A stretch of 25,533 bases of DNA from Casp-actino8 sp041159745 (GCA_041159745.1 JBEAXP010000097.1:1-25533); one strand, 5' to 3'; counted from the first letter of the stretch, positions 7,776 through 15,084 are shown. Numbers and translations are program-made. The notes: generated from the sequence alone by a model not told the origin.

Positions 7776-8183
7776 CTACGACCGCACACTCGCCCACCAC
7801 GGGGCGACTTGGGCAGCGAAGCGTTTGGCGTACAGGCGCGTCAATTCATCGGCGGCCTGCGACAGATCTTGAGCCGCGGTGCGCGGAAGCGGGGCGGCCC
7901 CGTCCACCGGATCGAGCCATTCGAGCTTCAGCCCGGCCAGCACCGAGCCCAATTGGGGCGACGCGGCTTCGTGGTGGTCGCTCGTCTGATGCGCGATGAA
8001 CGAGGCGAAGTCGCGAAACGCGAGCAAGGTGTAGTACGTGCCCGGCTCGCTGCCCCGCCAGTACTCGTAGCGAATGAGGCCTTCTTCGCCGGCATGGCTG
8101 GCCGCGTACAAGTCGCGCGAGATGGCTTCGAAGGCCGCCTCCGAACCGGGTTTCACGGTGATGTGGGCCAGGATCGTTGCCAC
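7776..8183 (-). CDS. ABM-fold (antibiotic biosynthesis monooxygenase-like) protein
   Basis: A 135-residue protein with a dimeric alpha/beta-barrel ABM domain. It opens with ATILAHITVKPGSEAAFEAISRDL, then has YEYWRGSEPGTYYTLLAFRDFASFIAHQTSDHHEA, the usual strand-helix-strand order with the conserved HxxSDHH segment. Family members include cofactor-free quinone-forming monooxygenases, heme-degrading enzymes and proteins of unknown role. About 40 extra C-terminal residues follow the single domain. The start is a GTG, since no in-frame ATG lies near. It lacks a Shine-Dalgarno, and TACGGT lies 6 nt upstream in the 18-nt gap after the SDR stop, so it may have its own leaderless promoter within the operon. 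It is co-directional with the carotenoid oxygenase. Confidence 0.86.
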   Translation of the reverse strand: MATILAHITVKPGSEAAFEAISRDLYAASHAGEEGLIRYEYWRGSEPGTYYTLLAFRDFASFIAHQTSDHHEAASPQLGSVLAGLKLEWLDPVDGAAPLPRTAAQDLSQAADELTRLYAKRFAAQVAPWWASVRS

Positions 8184-8189
8184 GTGCGA

Positions 8190-8195
8190 ACCGTA
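8190..8195 (-). promoter_or_regulatory. Candidate internal leaderless promoter -10 (TACGGT)
   Basis: On the minus strand TACGGT is followed by six bases and the GTG start of the ABM-fold gene. The same TACGGTTCG string precedes the ATG of the SnoaL-like gene at 12895 at the same distance. This supports a shared promoter type and argues that the last two genes of the long run can be transcribed separately. No clear -35 was found. Confidence 0.35.
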
Positions 8196-8201
8196 ACAAA
8201 C

Positions 8202-9188
8202 TCAGCCGACGAGGCGTTCGCTGAGCGCCCAGAGGGCCTGGGCCTTGACCGGATCGACGGCACGGGCCGCGACGCCCCGCCCGTCGACGTTCACCACGTC
8301 ATCGGTCAGAACCGGTGACACGTCGCAGTCCTCGCAGTACATCCCTCCCCGACCATCCAGGAACGGCGAGGTCAGGGCCCACACCTGGGTCGCGGCACCC
8401 TGCGGAATCGACTTCCACGAGAACGACGAGCCGCCGCCCTCCATGCGCGACATCAACGCCTTGATCACCTCGGGAGTCATATAGCGACCGAGTTCGGTGT
8501 GAATGCCGCCGGGGTGGATCGCGATACCCCGAACTCCGCGATCCCTCCAGCGCCGGTCGATCTCGACGGCGTGGAGGACGTTGCACGACTTGGCGGCTCC
8601 GTAGGCGAGGAACGGCTCGTACGGCCGGCGTTCGAAATTGAGATCGTCGAGGTCGACGTCGCCCATCCGGTGTCCGGCCGAGCTCACGCACACGACCCGG
8701 GCCGGCGCGGAGTCGGCGAGCATCGGCAGGAGTTCGCGAACGAGCAGGAAATGCCCGAGATGATCCACGGCGAACTGGCTCTCGAACCCGTCGGCCGACA
8801 ATGCGAACGGTGTGGCCATGATGCCGGCGTTGGCCACCACGCCGTGCAGAGGTCCGCCGGCGGCGACGAACCCGCGCATCGCCGAACGAACCGAGTCGAG
8901 CGACCCGAGGTCGACATCGAGAATCTCTAGTCGCGCGCTCGGATGCGCCGAACGGATACCAGCAGCAGCACTCTCGTTCTTGGCCCGATCGCGAGCCGCC
9001 ATCACAACCGTCGCACCGCGGGCCGCCAGAGCTCGCACCGTTTCGAGTCCGAGTCCACCCGAGGAGCCGGTCACGAGATACCGCCGGCCCACCAGGTCGA
9101 GGCCCTTCAGGACGTCGTCGGTGGTGCTGGTCGCATCGAAGCCGCTCCCCTGACGGTCGTCGTACGCAAGGTCGTTCTTGGTCGTCAT
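8202..9188 (-). CDS. SDR oxidoreductase, retinol-dehydrogenase-like
   Basis: A 328-residue SDR resembling the RDH11/protochlorophyllide-reductase-like subgroup, which oxidises or reduces long-chain and isoprenoid alcohols and aldehydes. The cofactor motif TGSSGGLG is at 40-47 and the basic AARD at the end of strand 2 suggests NADP(H). NAGIM is at 120-124, and the catalytic site is Ser169/170, Tyr196 and Lys200 (YGAAK). The phrase FAVDHLGHFLLVRELLP is typical of this subgroup. The N-terminus carries about 30 extra residues. The ATG overlaps the stop of the VOC gene by four bases (ATGA), so translation is coupled. Its place in an operon with a carotenoid cleavage oxygenase and a CoA ligase suggests it handles an apocarotenoid-type aldehyde or alcohol, but that is inference. 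Confidence 0.93.
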   Translation of the reverse strand: MTTKNDLAYDDRQGSGFDATSTTDDVLKGLDLVGRRYLVTGSSGGLGLETVRALAARGATVVMAARDRAKNESAAAGIRSAHPSARLEILDVDLGSLDSVRSAMRGFVAAGGPLHGVVANAGIMATPFALSADGFESQFAVDHLGHFLLVRELLPMLADSAPARVVCVSSAGHRMGDVDLDDLNFERRPYEPFLAYGAAKSCNVLHAVEIDRRWRDRGVRGIAIHPGGIHTELGRYMTPEVIKALMSRMEGGGSSFSWKSIPQGAATQVWALTSPFLDGRGGMYCEDCDVSPVLTDDVVNVDGRGVAARAVDPVKAQALWALSERLVG

Positions 9189-9652
9189 CCGAGTGGCCCT
9201 CCCGCGAACCAGCGATCGAACATCGGCTTGATCGCGCTCCACACCAGTTCGACGATGAGACCCGACGGGGGTTGAACATACGTGAAGGCGCCGAATCCCT
9301 TGGCCGGTTCGGCCTGCGCCATGAGCAACGTCCAACCGGCGTCGACCAAGTTCTGGGTGTCGGCGCGAACGTCATCGGACCACACGCCGATGTGGTGCGC
9401 TCCGGGCGACGTCCGCCCGTCCCAGATGGATCCGGGTGCACCTTCGAGCAATTCGAGATGCATCGGATCCTCGGCCGAGTACGTGAACTTGAGCGGAATC
9501 GTGACCGAACCGGAGTCGGGCGTCCAGACCGACTGTTCGCGCTCCTGCAATGAGCACCAGGTGACGCCGAGCGTCGAGCCCATCTCGGTCATCGCGGCTT
9601 CGATGTCGGGCACTCGGATACCGAGGTGGTAGGCGCGCCCGAAGTCGATCAT
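9185..9652 (-). CDS. VOC-family (glyoxalase-fold) protein
   Basis: A 155-residue two-module VOC protein of the Glyoxalase_4 kind. Candidate metal ligands fall at the expected places: His9 (RAYHLGIRV), Glu67 (PMHLELLEG), His86/87 (GAHHIGVWSDD) and Glu135 (GLIVELVW). In this superfamily such proteins are often methylmalonyl-CoA epimerase-like isomerases or lyases. The ATG at 9652 follows the ligase stop by two bases, and the gene overlaps the SDR start by four, so it lies inside a coupled cluster. A role in isomerising a CoA-linked or keto intermediate is plausible, but the substrate is unknown. Confidence 0.9.
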   Translation of the reverse strand: MIDFGRAYHLGIRVPDIEAAMTEMGSTLGVTWCSLQEREQSVWTPDSGSVTIPLKFTYSAEDPMHLELLEGAPGSIWDGRTSPGAHHIGVWSDDVRADTQNLVDAGWTLLMAQAEPAKGFGAFTYVQPPSGLIVELVWSAIKPMFDRWFAGGPLG

Positions 9653-9654
9653 GA

Positions 9655-11232
9655 TCAGATGCGCCTCTGCTGGCCTTCCCAGTACGGCGCGCGCAACGGC
9701 GCCTTCTGGATCTTGCCGGTACCGGTGCGCGGGATGACGTCGATGAAGTCGACCGATCGCGGCGCCTTGTATCCGGCGAGCAGCTTGCGGCAATGCGCGA
9801 TCAGATCACTGGCCAGTTGGTCGGATGCGGCGTGGCCCTCGGCCAACTGCACGACGGCCTTCACGCTCTCGCCGAACTCCTCGTCGGGCACACCGATCAC
9901 GGCGACGTCCTCGACCGCCGGGTGCGAGGCGAGCACACCTTCGATCTCGGCCGGATAGATGTTCACTCCACCCGAGATGATCATGTCGATCTTTCGATCG
10001 GAGAGCCACAAGTAGCCGTCGGAGTCGATGTAGCCGACGTCGCCGGTGGTGAACACTCCCGGCTCGAGATGGGCGGCCTTCGTCTTGGCCTCGTCGTTGT
10101 GATACGTGAAGTCGGTGCCCATCTTGTTGCGGAAGTAGAGGGTGCCCTCGCTCCCTTGGGCCACGCGCTGGCCGGCATCGTCGACGACGATCACTTCGAC
10201 GGTTTCGAGAGGCTTGCCGACACTGCCGCCCTTCTTCAACCATTCGTCGGCCGGAATCACCGAGATGATCGAGCCCTCGGTCGAGCCGTAGTACTCGGTG
10301 ACCTTCGGCCCCCACCACTCGATGAGACCGCGCTTCACAGCGGGCGGACACGGTGCCGCCCCGTGCCACGCCACCGCGAGCGACGAGCCCGAGAACGACT
10401 TCTTCTGCTCATCGGAGAGATCGAGCAGGCGCTTCATCTGAGTGGGAACCAGGTGCACGTTGGTGCACTGGTGTCGATCGATGAGGTCGATGACACCCGC
10501 CGAGTCGTACTTGTGCTGCATCACGACCGACGAGCCGTTGATCATCGGCAGGAACGAGAAGGCCCACTGCGCCGAGTGGTAGAAGGGTCCGCACAACAGC
10601 GTGCGGCCCGGGCTCGGAACGAAATTGGTGAATCCGGCGGCGACCAACTTCATGATGTCGGGGGTGACGGCGAGGCCGCCCGAGAGTGCACCACGCACAC
10701 CTTTCGGACGTCCGGTCGTACCCGAGGTGTAGAACATCGGGCCACCCAGCGCCTGATCGGCCGGCTCGGACGGATCGCCACCGGCCACCACGGTCTCGAA
10801 CTCGACGAAACGCGAATCGCCGCGCACGGCCGACGCCGCACCCGTGCCCACTCCGACGACGACCTGGACGCCTTTGGCACGCTCGTCGCGCAAGGCCTCG
10901 GCCACCGCCGACCCGAAACGCTCGTCGACCACCACCGCCTTGGCGTTCGCATCGGTGAAGACATAGGCCAACTCGTCGGCGACCCAGTGCCAATTGACCG
11001 GCACGTACGTCCAGCCGCCGTGCGCACAAGCCATGGCGATCTCGAACCATTCGCACTGATTGCCGGCGATCACCGCGATGGTGTCACCGGCGGACAAACC
11101 GCGATCGCGCAGCCCGTTGACGAGTCGATTGACTCGCTCGTCGAACTCGGCCCAGGTGACGGTGCGACGCTCGTCGACGAGCGCCATGTCGCCGCCACGC
11201 GACGACGCCGAATCGCGCGTGAGCGTGGCCAT
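9655..11232 (-). CDS. Acyl-CoA ligase (AMP-binding, FadD-like)
   Basis: A 525-residue acyl-CoA ligase that would form the CoA thioester of the acid produced by the pathway. The P-loop YTSGTTGRPKG is at 168-178. TEYYGSTEG follows, then SDRKIDMIISGGVNIYPAEIE, and the catalytic Lys507 is in RTGTGKIQKAPLR. The length is normal for a FadD. The ATG at 11232 lies one base after the thiolase stop (TGACATG). A longer open frame to 11415 only overlaps the thiolase gene. It sits in the tight run thiolase-ligase-VOC-SDR. It is similar in motif detail to the partial ligase at 1-1417. Confidence 0.96.
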   Translation of the reverse strand: MATLTRDSASSRGGDMALVDERRTVTWAEFDERVNRLVNGLRDRGLSAGDTIAVIAGNQCEWFEIAMACAHGGWTYVPVNWHWVADELAYVFTDANAKAVVVDERFGSAVAEALRDERAKGVQVVVGVGTGAASAVRGDSRFVEFETVVAGGDPSEPADQALGGPMFYTSGTTGRPKGVRGALSGGLAVTPDIMKLVAAGFTNFVPSPGRTLLCGPFYHSAQWAFSFLPMINGSSVVMQHKYDSAGVIDLIDRHQCTNVHLVPTQMKRLLDLSDEQKKSFSGSSLAVAWHGAAPCPPAVKRGLIEWWGPKVTEYYGSTEGSIISVIPADEWLKKGGSVGKPLETVEVIVVDDAGQRVAQGSEGTLYFRNKMGTDFTYHNDEAKTKAAHLEPGVFTTGDVGYIDSDGYLWLSDRKIDMIISGGVNIYPAEIEGVLASHPAVEDVAVIGVPDEEFGESVKAVVQLAEGHAASDQLASDLIAHCRKLLAGYKAPRSVDFIDVIPRTGTGKIQKAPLRAPYWEGQQRRI

Positions 11233-11233
11233 G

Positions 11234-12382
11234 TCAGCGCGACAGAATCGTGACGCCCGAGATGCCCGGCGCGCCGTAGACGTGGGTGTAGGCGACCTTC
11301 GGGTTGTTCGGAACCTGACGGGCTCCGGCGTCACCGCGCAGCTGCAGGACGTTCTCGTAGACCTGGCGAAGACCCGATGCGCCGATCGGCTCACCGTTGG
11401 CAAGGCAGCCGCCATCGGTGTTCACCGGGAACTTGCCGCCGATTTCGGTTTCGCCCGCCTGGATCATCCACTCCTGCTCGCCGTGCTCGCAGAAACCGTT
11501 CTCGGCCATGTGCATCACTTCGGCGCCGGCCTCGGTGTCCTGCAGCTGGGCGAGATCGATGTCGTCGGGGCCGATGCCCGCCATCTCGAACGCAGCCTTC
11601 GAAGCGTCGACCGTGGGGCCGGCGTTGTGCTCGAGCGCGATGGACGGCGCGAGAACCTCGAAGGAACCGAAACGACGGCTCCGCACTGCCGCCGCCCGCA
11701 AATACACGGGCTTGTCGGTGTACAAGTGCGCTTTGTCGGCGCGGCACAGAATGAGGGCCACACCGCCCTCACCCGGGTTGCAGAACATGTACTGCGTGAG
11801 CGGGTACGAGAGCATGGGCGAGTTGGCCACTTCCTCCTCGGAGATCGGCTTGCGACGCCACGCCATCGGGTTGAGCGAGCCGTTGCGGAAGGCCTTCGAC
11901 GACACCTTGGCCAGCGTGTTCGGCGTGATGCCGTACTCGTGCATGTACCGATTGATCTTCATGCCGAAGAATTGAGTGGTGAGCGCCAGACCCGACGCGC
12001 CGTACCAGTCGCCCAGGCCCGAGCCCTTGGTGTTCACGCGGAAGGCTCCGCGCTCGTGCTTGTCGAAGCCGATCGCGATGCCGAGGTCGAAGACTCCGGA
12101 ACGAATGGTGTTGTAGGCCGAGAAGAGCGCCGAACCGCCCGTCGCGCAGCCGTTGGCGACGTTGATGAACTGCAGACCGGTGAGACCGAGCAGAGACACC
12201 ATCGTGTCGGCGGCACCGGCGGCCATCGAGCCGCCGAAGGCGAACTGCATGTCTTCCCAACTGAGTCCGGCGTCGGCACACGCGCGCCGGACGGCGATCA
12301 CACCTTGATCCATGCCGGACACTCCTTCGGTGCGTCCGAACTCGTGCATTCCGATGCCGACGATGGCGACTTCCGTGGTCAT
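11234..12382 (-). CDS. Thiolase-superfamily protein (SCP-x/Ltp-like), thiolase or aldolase
   Basis: A 382-residue thiolase-fold protein of the lipid-transfer/SCP-x type. The nucleophile-type Cys79 is in NVANGCATGGSAL. The other catalytic loops are unusual: where SCP-x thiolases have HDCF this one reads QDTE (281-284), GHP becomes GEP (330-332, in NGEPIGASG), and the CxG/HNxG loop becomes HVYGAPG with Tyr369. Loss of the GHP histidine and a Tyr in the last loop recall the DUF35-partnered side-chain aldolases of the Ltp2 kind, although Cys79 is kept. The adjacent upstream gene encodes a DUF35 protein, the known partner of such enzymes. It may therefore perform retro-aldol or Claisen-type cleavage of a branched CoA ester. 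The start ATG at 12382 is preceded by an AGGA Shine-Dalgarno. Confidence 0.93.
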   Translation of the reverse strand: MTTEVAIVGIGMHEFGRTEGVSGMDQGVIAVRRACADAGLSWEDMQFAFGGSMAAGAADTMVSLLGLTGLQFINVANGCATGGSALFSAYNTIRSGVFDLGIAIGFDKHERGAFRVNTKGSGLGDWYGASGLALTTQFFGMKINRYMHEYGITPNTLAKVSSKAFRNGSLNPMAWRRKPISEEEVANSPMLSYPLTQYMFCNPGEGGVALILCRADKAHLYTDKPVYLRAAAVRSRRFGSFEVLAPSIALEHNAGPTVDASKAAFEMAGIGPDDIDLAQLQDTEAGAEVMHMAENGFCEHGEQEWMIQAGETEIGGKFPVNTDGGCLANGEPIGASGLRQVYENVLQLRGDAGARQVPNNPKVAYTHVYGAPGISGVTILSR

Positions 12383-12399
12383 GTTCCTACCTCGTCCTC

Positions 12400-12825
12400 T
12401 CAGGCCACCGGCGCGAACGCGAAGGTGACGACTTCATTGCCGTTCTCATCGGTGCAGAGCGGGATGATCACCATCTCCATCTCCATGCCGATCTTCAACT
12501 TCTCGGGATCGGCCTCGGTGAGGCGGGTCTCGATCTTCAGTTCACCGGGCAGCTCGACGTACCCGACTCCGAAGGCCTTGAAGGTCTTGGGGTCGGCGTC
12601 GCCGGCGTAGGGAGGCGCCTTGGGCGGGAAGCCCTGCACGGTCCAGGTCCAGAGCGTTCCGCGCCGACCCAGCTCGACGGTCTCGGTCGTATCGCCGGTG
12701 CACTTCGGGCAACCCGACTGAACCGGGAACATGTGGTTGCCGCACTTCACGCAGCGACTGCCGATGAGTGCCGGCTTGTCGGACGGCCAGGTGAACACAC
12801 CCTCCGTCACAGGAATTCGTGCCAT
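12400..12825 (-). CDS. DUF35 OB-fold / zinc-ribbon protein, thiolase partner
   Basis: A 141-residue protein with an N-terminal rubredoxin-like zinc ribbon (Cys25, Cys28, Cys39, Cys42 in CVKCG and CPKC) followed by an OB-fold, the classic DUF35 architecture. These proteins bind to thiolase-like enzymes or aldolases and help bind the acyl-CoA. The next gene, 17 nt downstream, is exactly such an enzyme. The ATG at 12825 has a strong Shine-Dalgarno (GGGGGAGA) immediately upstream. It is the first gene of the seven-gene minus-strand run and faces a SnoaL-like gene across a 69-bp divergent spacer. Confidence 0.95.
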   Translation of the reverse strand: MARIPVTEGVFTWPSDKPALIGSRCVKCGNHMFPVQSGCPKCTGDTTETVELGRRGTLWTWTVQGFPPKAPPYAGDADPKTFKAFGVGYVELPGELKIETRLTEADPEKLKIGMEMEMVIIPLCTDENGNEVVTFAFAPVA

Positions 12826-12894
12826 CTTCTCCCCCAGGTGAGTCGACGCGGCTGACTGTCAACCGAGGTCGAGACTAGCCACTACGGTTCGGCC
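12826..12894. promoter_or_regulatory. Divergent promoter region (DUF35-thiolase run versus SnoaL-like gene)
   Basis: This 69-bp spacer must start both transcripts. On the plus strand TACGGT at 12883-12888 lies 6 nt before the ATG at 12895, which has no Shine-Dalgarno, fitting a leaderless transcript. On the minus strand TAGTCT at 12872-12877 could be the -10 for the long operon, giving a leader of about 40 nt that carries the GGGGGAGA ribosome site. The two hexamers would be close enough to exclude simultaneous RNA polymerase binding. Confidence 0.38.
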
Positions 12895-13398
12895 ATGGTC
12901 AGTCCAGCCTCCGTCAACGGCCCCCTCGATCCGGTCGCGGCCATCGCCGCCGAACGCGCCATCCGACGGTGCCTCCTCGACTACTGCCGGGGCATCGACC
13001 GCTGCGATGCCGACCTGGTCGCATCGGTGTACCACCCGGACGGAACCGACGACCACGGCTCGTTCAAGGGTCTCGGGGTCGACTTCGCGCGCATGGCCAC
13101 GTCGGTCCTGCGCCAGCACGCGGTGGCGACGACCCACTTCCTGGGCAACGCGTTCATCGACTTCACGTCGACCACCACCGCCGAGGTCGAGTCTCAAGTT
13201 CTGGCCTGGCACCGCGTGCGCAATGCGGATGGTTCCGAATACCTCGAACAGTTCGGCGGCCGCTACTTCGATCGCTTCGAGTGCCGTGACGGCGACTGGC
13301 GCATCGCGCACCGCGCCCTCACCCACGACTGGGACCTCAAGGAAACGATCGACCCGGCGTTTCCGCCGGGTCGATTCACACCGTCACCGCGCACCTGA
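12895..13398 (+). CDS. SnoaL-like / NTF2-fold protein
   Basis: A 167-residue SnoaL-like protein, the third in the window. The N-terminal helix AAIAAERAIRRCLLDYCRGIDRCDADLVASVYHPDGTDDHG has the characteristic xxRGIDRxDxDLxxxxYHPDxxDDHG pattern of the nuclear transport factor 2 family associated with aromatic and steroid catabolic clusters. The C-terminal strand DWRIAHRALTHDWD is also standard. Like the other two it is the first gene at a divergent junction and lacks a Shine-Dalgarno. It is monocistronic and ends 31 bp from the convergent SDR gene. It may be a hydratase or isomerase or a stand-alone binding protein; nothing decides. Confidence 0.88.
   Translation: MVSPASVNGPLDPVAAIAAERAIRRCLLDYCRGIDRCDADLVASVYHPDGTDDHGSFKGLGVDFARMATSVLRQHAVATTHFLGNAFIDFTSTTTAEVESQVLAWHRVRNADGSEYLEQFGGRYFDRFECRDGDWRIAHRALTHDWDLKETIDPAFPPGRFTPSPRT
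13348..13375. terminator. 12-bp perfect hairpin at the end of the SnoaL-like gene (possible terminator)
   Basis: The arms ATCGACCCGGCG (13348-13359) and CGCCGGGTCGAT (13364-13375) are perfect complements around a TTTC loop. The structure lies inside the last codons of the gene, 20 bp before its stop codon, at a convergent junction. A weaker 6-bp repeat (CCTGAT 13415-13420 / ATCAGG 13429-13434) lies in the gap beyond. No U-tract follows, so this would be a U-less terminator or an RNA 3'-end stabiliser. Confidence 0.45.
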
Positions 13399-13429
13399 AC
13401 TTCGCGATCACGATCCTGATCCTGGCGAA

Positions 13430-14347
13430 TCAGGCTTCGGGCATCGGATAGTGGATTCCCGGGATACCGGGGGCCAACGCCTGGTACCAATCGGGGCGCG
13501 GCTGGATGCCGGGGTAGCCCTTGCCGACCTTCGGTGCGGTGTCGGCATTCCACTCCTGGTGGATCGGCGGGATCTGGTAGTAGCCGTTGGCGGCGTTGGT
13601 TCCGCCGTCGACCAACAAGTCGTGGCCCGTGATGTAACTCGCGGCGTCGGAAGCCAGGAACATCACCGGCGCGACGATCTCGTGGAGTTCGCCGATGCGG
13701 CGCATCGGGGTGCGGCTGGCGATCCACTTGTCCATGCCCAGTGTCTCGAGAGCCGGACGCACCATCTCGGTCATGATGAAGCCGGGTGACACCGAGTTAA
13801 CCCGAACTCCGCGATCGGCCCACTCGCAACCGACCTGCATCGTCACGTTGCGCAGACCACCCTTGGCCGCGGCGTACGCGATGATGTTCGACTCGTTGGC
13901 GCCGCTGCCCATGATCGAGCAGATGTTCACGATGGAGCCCGACTGGCGCTCGAGCATGTGGCGACCGACTTCGCGCAGGTACATGAACGCACCGGTGAGG
14001 TCGATGGAGAGGATCCAGTTCCAGGTGGCGGTGTCGTATTGCTCGGCCGACAGACCGCGCAGATCGCTCACGCCGGCGTTGTTGACGAGCACGTCGATCT
14101 TGCCGTGCTCCTTGATGCCGGTGGTGACCACGCGCACCACGTCTTCTTCGACCGCTACGTCACCGGTCGCCACGGTGACCTTCGAACCGAGTTTCCGACA
14201 ACGATCGGCGACCGCTTCGAGCATGTCCTTCGAACGCGCGGTGAGCACCAAGTCGGCCCCCTCTTTCGCGAATGCCTCGGCGAAACCCTCGCCCAGGCCG
14301 TACGAGGCGCCCGTGATGAGAACCGTCTTTCCACTGAACTGACCCAT
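13430..14347 (-). CDS. Short-chain dehydrogenase/reductase with C-terminal tail
   Basis: A 305-residue classical SDR. Motifs: TGASYGLG at 12-19, a basic TARSK after strand 2 (NADP-leaning), NNAG at 89-92, and the catalytic Ser144, Tyr158 and Lys162 (YAAAK). The SDR core ends near residue 262 at LLVDGGTNAANG. It is followed by an unusual tail of about 43 residues rich in Pro, Gly, Tyr and Trp (YYQIPPIHQEW to the end), longer than the usual 250-260-residue form. The ATG at 14347 follows a GGGTGA Shine-Dalgarno. An open frame extending to 14965 only runs through the upstream gene in another frame. The 10-bp palindrome GGTGATCACC touches the start codon. It is 50 nt downstream of the mycothiol-dependent enzyme and probably co-transcribed. 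Confidence 0.93.
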   Translation of the reverse strand: MGQFSGKTVLITGASYGLGEGFAEAFAKEGADLVLTARSKDMLEAVADRCRKLGSKVTVATGDVAVEEDVVRVVTTGIKEHGKIDVLVNNAGVSDLRGLSAEQYDTATWNWILSIDLTGAFMYLREVGRHMLERQSGSIVNICSIMGSGANESNIIAYAAAKGGLRNVTMQVGCEWADRGVRVNSVSPGFIMTEMVRPALETLGMDKWIASRTPMRRIGELHEIVAPVMFLASDAASYITGHDLLVDGGTNAANGYYQIPPIHQEWNADTAPKVGKGYPGIQPRPDWYQALAPGIPGIHYPMPEA

Positions 14348-14357
14348 GGTGATCACC
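14348..14357. promoter_or_regulatory. 10-bp palindrome abutting an SDR start codon
   Basis: GGTGATCACC is a perfect palindrome that ends directly at the ATG at 14347 and contains its ribosome-binding bases. It could be an operator or an RNA element that occludes the ribosome site. A 10-bp palindrome can also occur by chance, so confidence is low. Confidence 0.25.
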
Positions 14358-14362
14358 CTTTC

Positions 14363-14378
14363 CGGCGCCCCTGCGCCG
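14363..14378 (-). terminator. Short hairpin between mycothiol-enzyme gene and SDR gene
   Basis: CGGCGC (14363-14368) and GCGCCG (14373-14378) form a 6-bp stem with a 4-base loop about 20 nt after the upstream stop codon. No U-run follows. It may attenuate read-through into the SDR gene or have no role. Confidence 0.25.
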
Positions 14379-14397
14379 CCGGGCCACAGTAGAGCCG

Positions 14398-15084
14398 CTA
14401 CTCCCCCAACGACCGAACGGGAAGGTCCATGTGGACGATTCCGGCGAGATAGCGATCGAGTTCTCCCTCGAACGGGGCCGCCCGCATCTCGTCGAGGGTC
14501 CGTCGACTGCCTAGCAGGCGCAGGCATTCGAAGGCCGACGTGCGCAGTGTGAGCTCCGGTTCGCCCTCTCCGACAACCGATTCGTCGCCGTCGATCACGG
14601 CCCGGAAAGCGCCGAGTCCGCTCTTGGCCAGATCCATCTTCACGAGACGCAGACCCAGCCGGGCGGCCAGGCGAACGCCCTCGGAGTCGCGATCGCCCGG
14701 CCGATCGACCGCGGTGCGCAAGTCGTGCTCGTGCACGACGGTGTCGTACGTGAGGCCCCACAGGCCTTTCGGCGAGGCCGCGATCATGTCCTCGAACGAC
14801 GGCGCCTTCTCGTGCCATTCGTCCACGACGCTCGACAACGATCGCTGGCGACGTTCGGCCACCTGCCGGTCGACCCATGCTTGCGAGTCGCCTTGGGGCG
14901 GGTTGCCGCCCGCGAGATCGACGGCGATCCCGGTGACGTGCGAGAAGAGGTCGCGAACGTTCCATTCGGGGCAGGCCTGGACGACTCGTCGCGCGTCGTC
15001 ATCGGACAGCGATGCCGCGACCCGCTCCATGCGCAGGCGCGACGCTCGGTACTGATCGCGCAACTCCTCACCCGAAACGATCAT
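14398..15084 (-). CDS. Mycothiol-dependent maleylpyruvate isomerase family protein
   Basis: A 228-residue protein of the MDMPI/DinB-like family (four-helix bundle with a metal site, mycothiol-dependent in characterised members). The N-terminal MDMPI part has ACPEWNVRDLFSHVTG with the metal-ligand His49, and the second metal motif is YDTVVHEHDLRTA with His118/His120. A C-terminal SCP2-like segment (ELTLRTSAFECLRLLGSRRT to FEGELDRYLAGI) completes the fold. Known members isomerise maleylpyruvate or act as thiol transferases; most are uncharacterised. The ATG at 15084 overlaps the stop of the TIM-barrel gene by four bases (ATGA), so the two proteins are translationally coupled. Its presence supports an actinobacterial host. 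Confidence 0.92.
   Translation of the reverse strand: MIVSGEELRDQYRASRLRMERVAASLSDDDARRVVQACPEWNVRDLFSHVTGIAVDLAGGNPPQGDSQAWVDRQVAERRQRSLSSVVDEWHEKAPSFEDMIAASPKGLWGLTYDTVVHEHDLRTAVDRPGDRDSEGVRLAARLGLRLVKMDLAKSGLGAFRAVIDGDESVVGEGEPELTLRTSAFECLRLLGSRRTLDEMRAAPFEGELDRYLAGIVHMDLPVRSLGE

Noticed and set aside
9793..12610. Long plus-strand open frames (486 and 516 codons) opposite the ligase and thiolase genes
   Set aside because: Both lie antisense to confidently identified enzymes and show no recognisable domain.
12857..12862. Minus-strand TTGACA as a consensus -35 for the DUF35 operon
   Set aside because: At 16-18 bp spacing the -10 position reads ACCTGG or similar, with no match to TANNNT, so the consensus -35 is probably coincidental.
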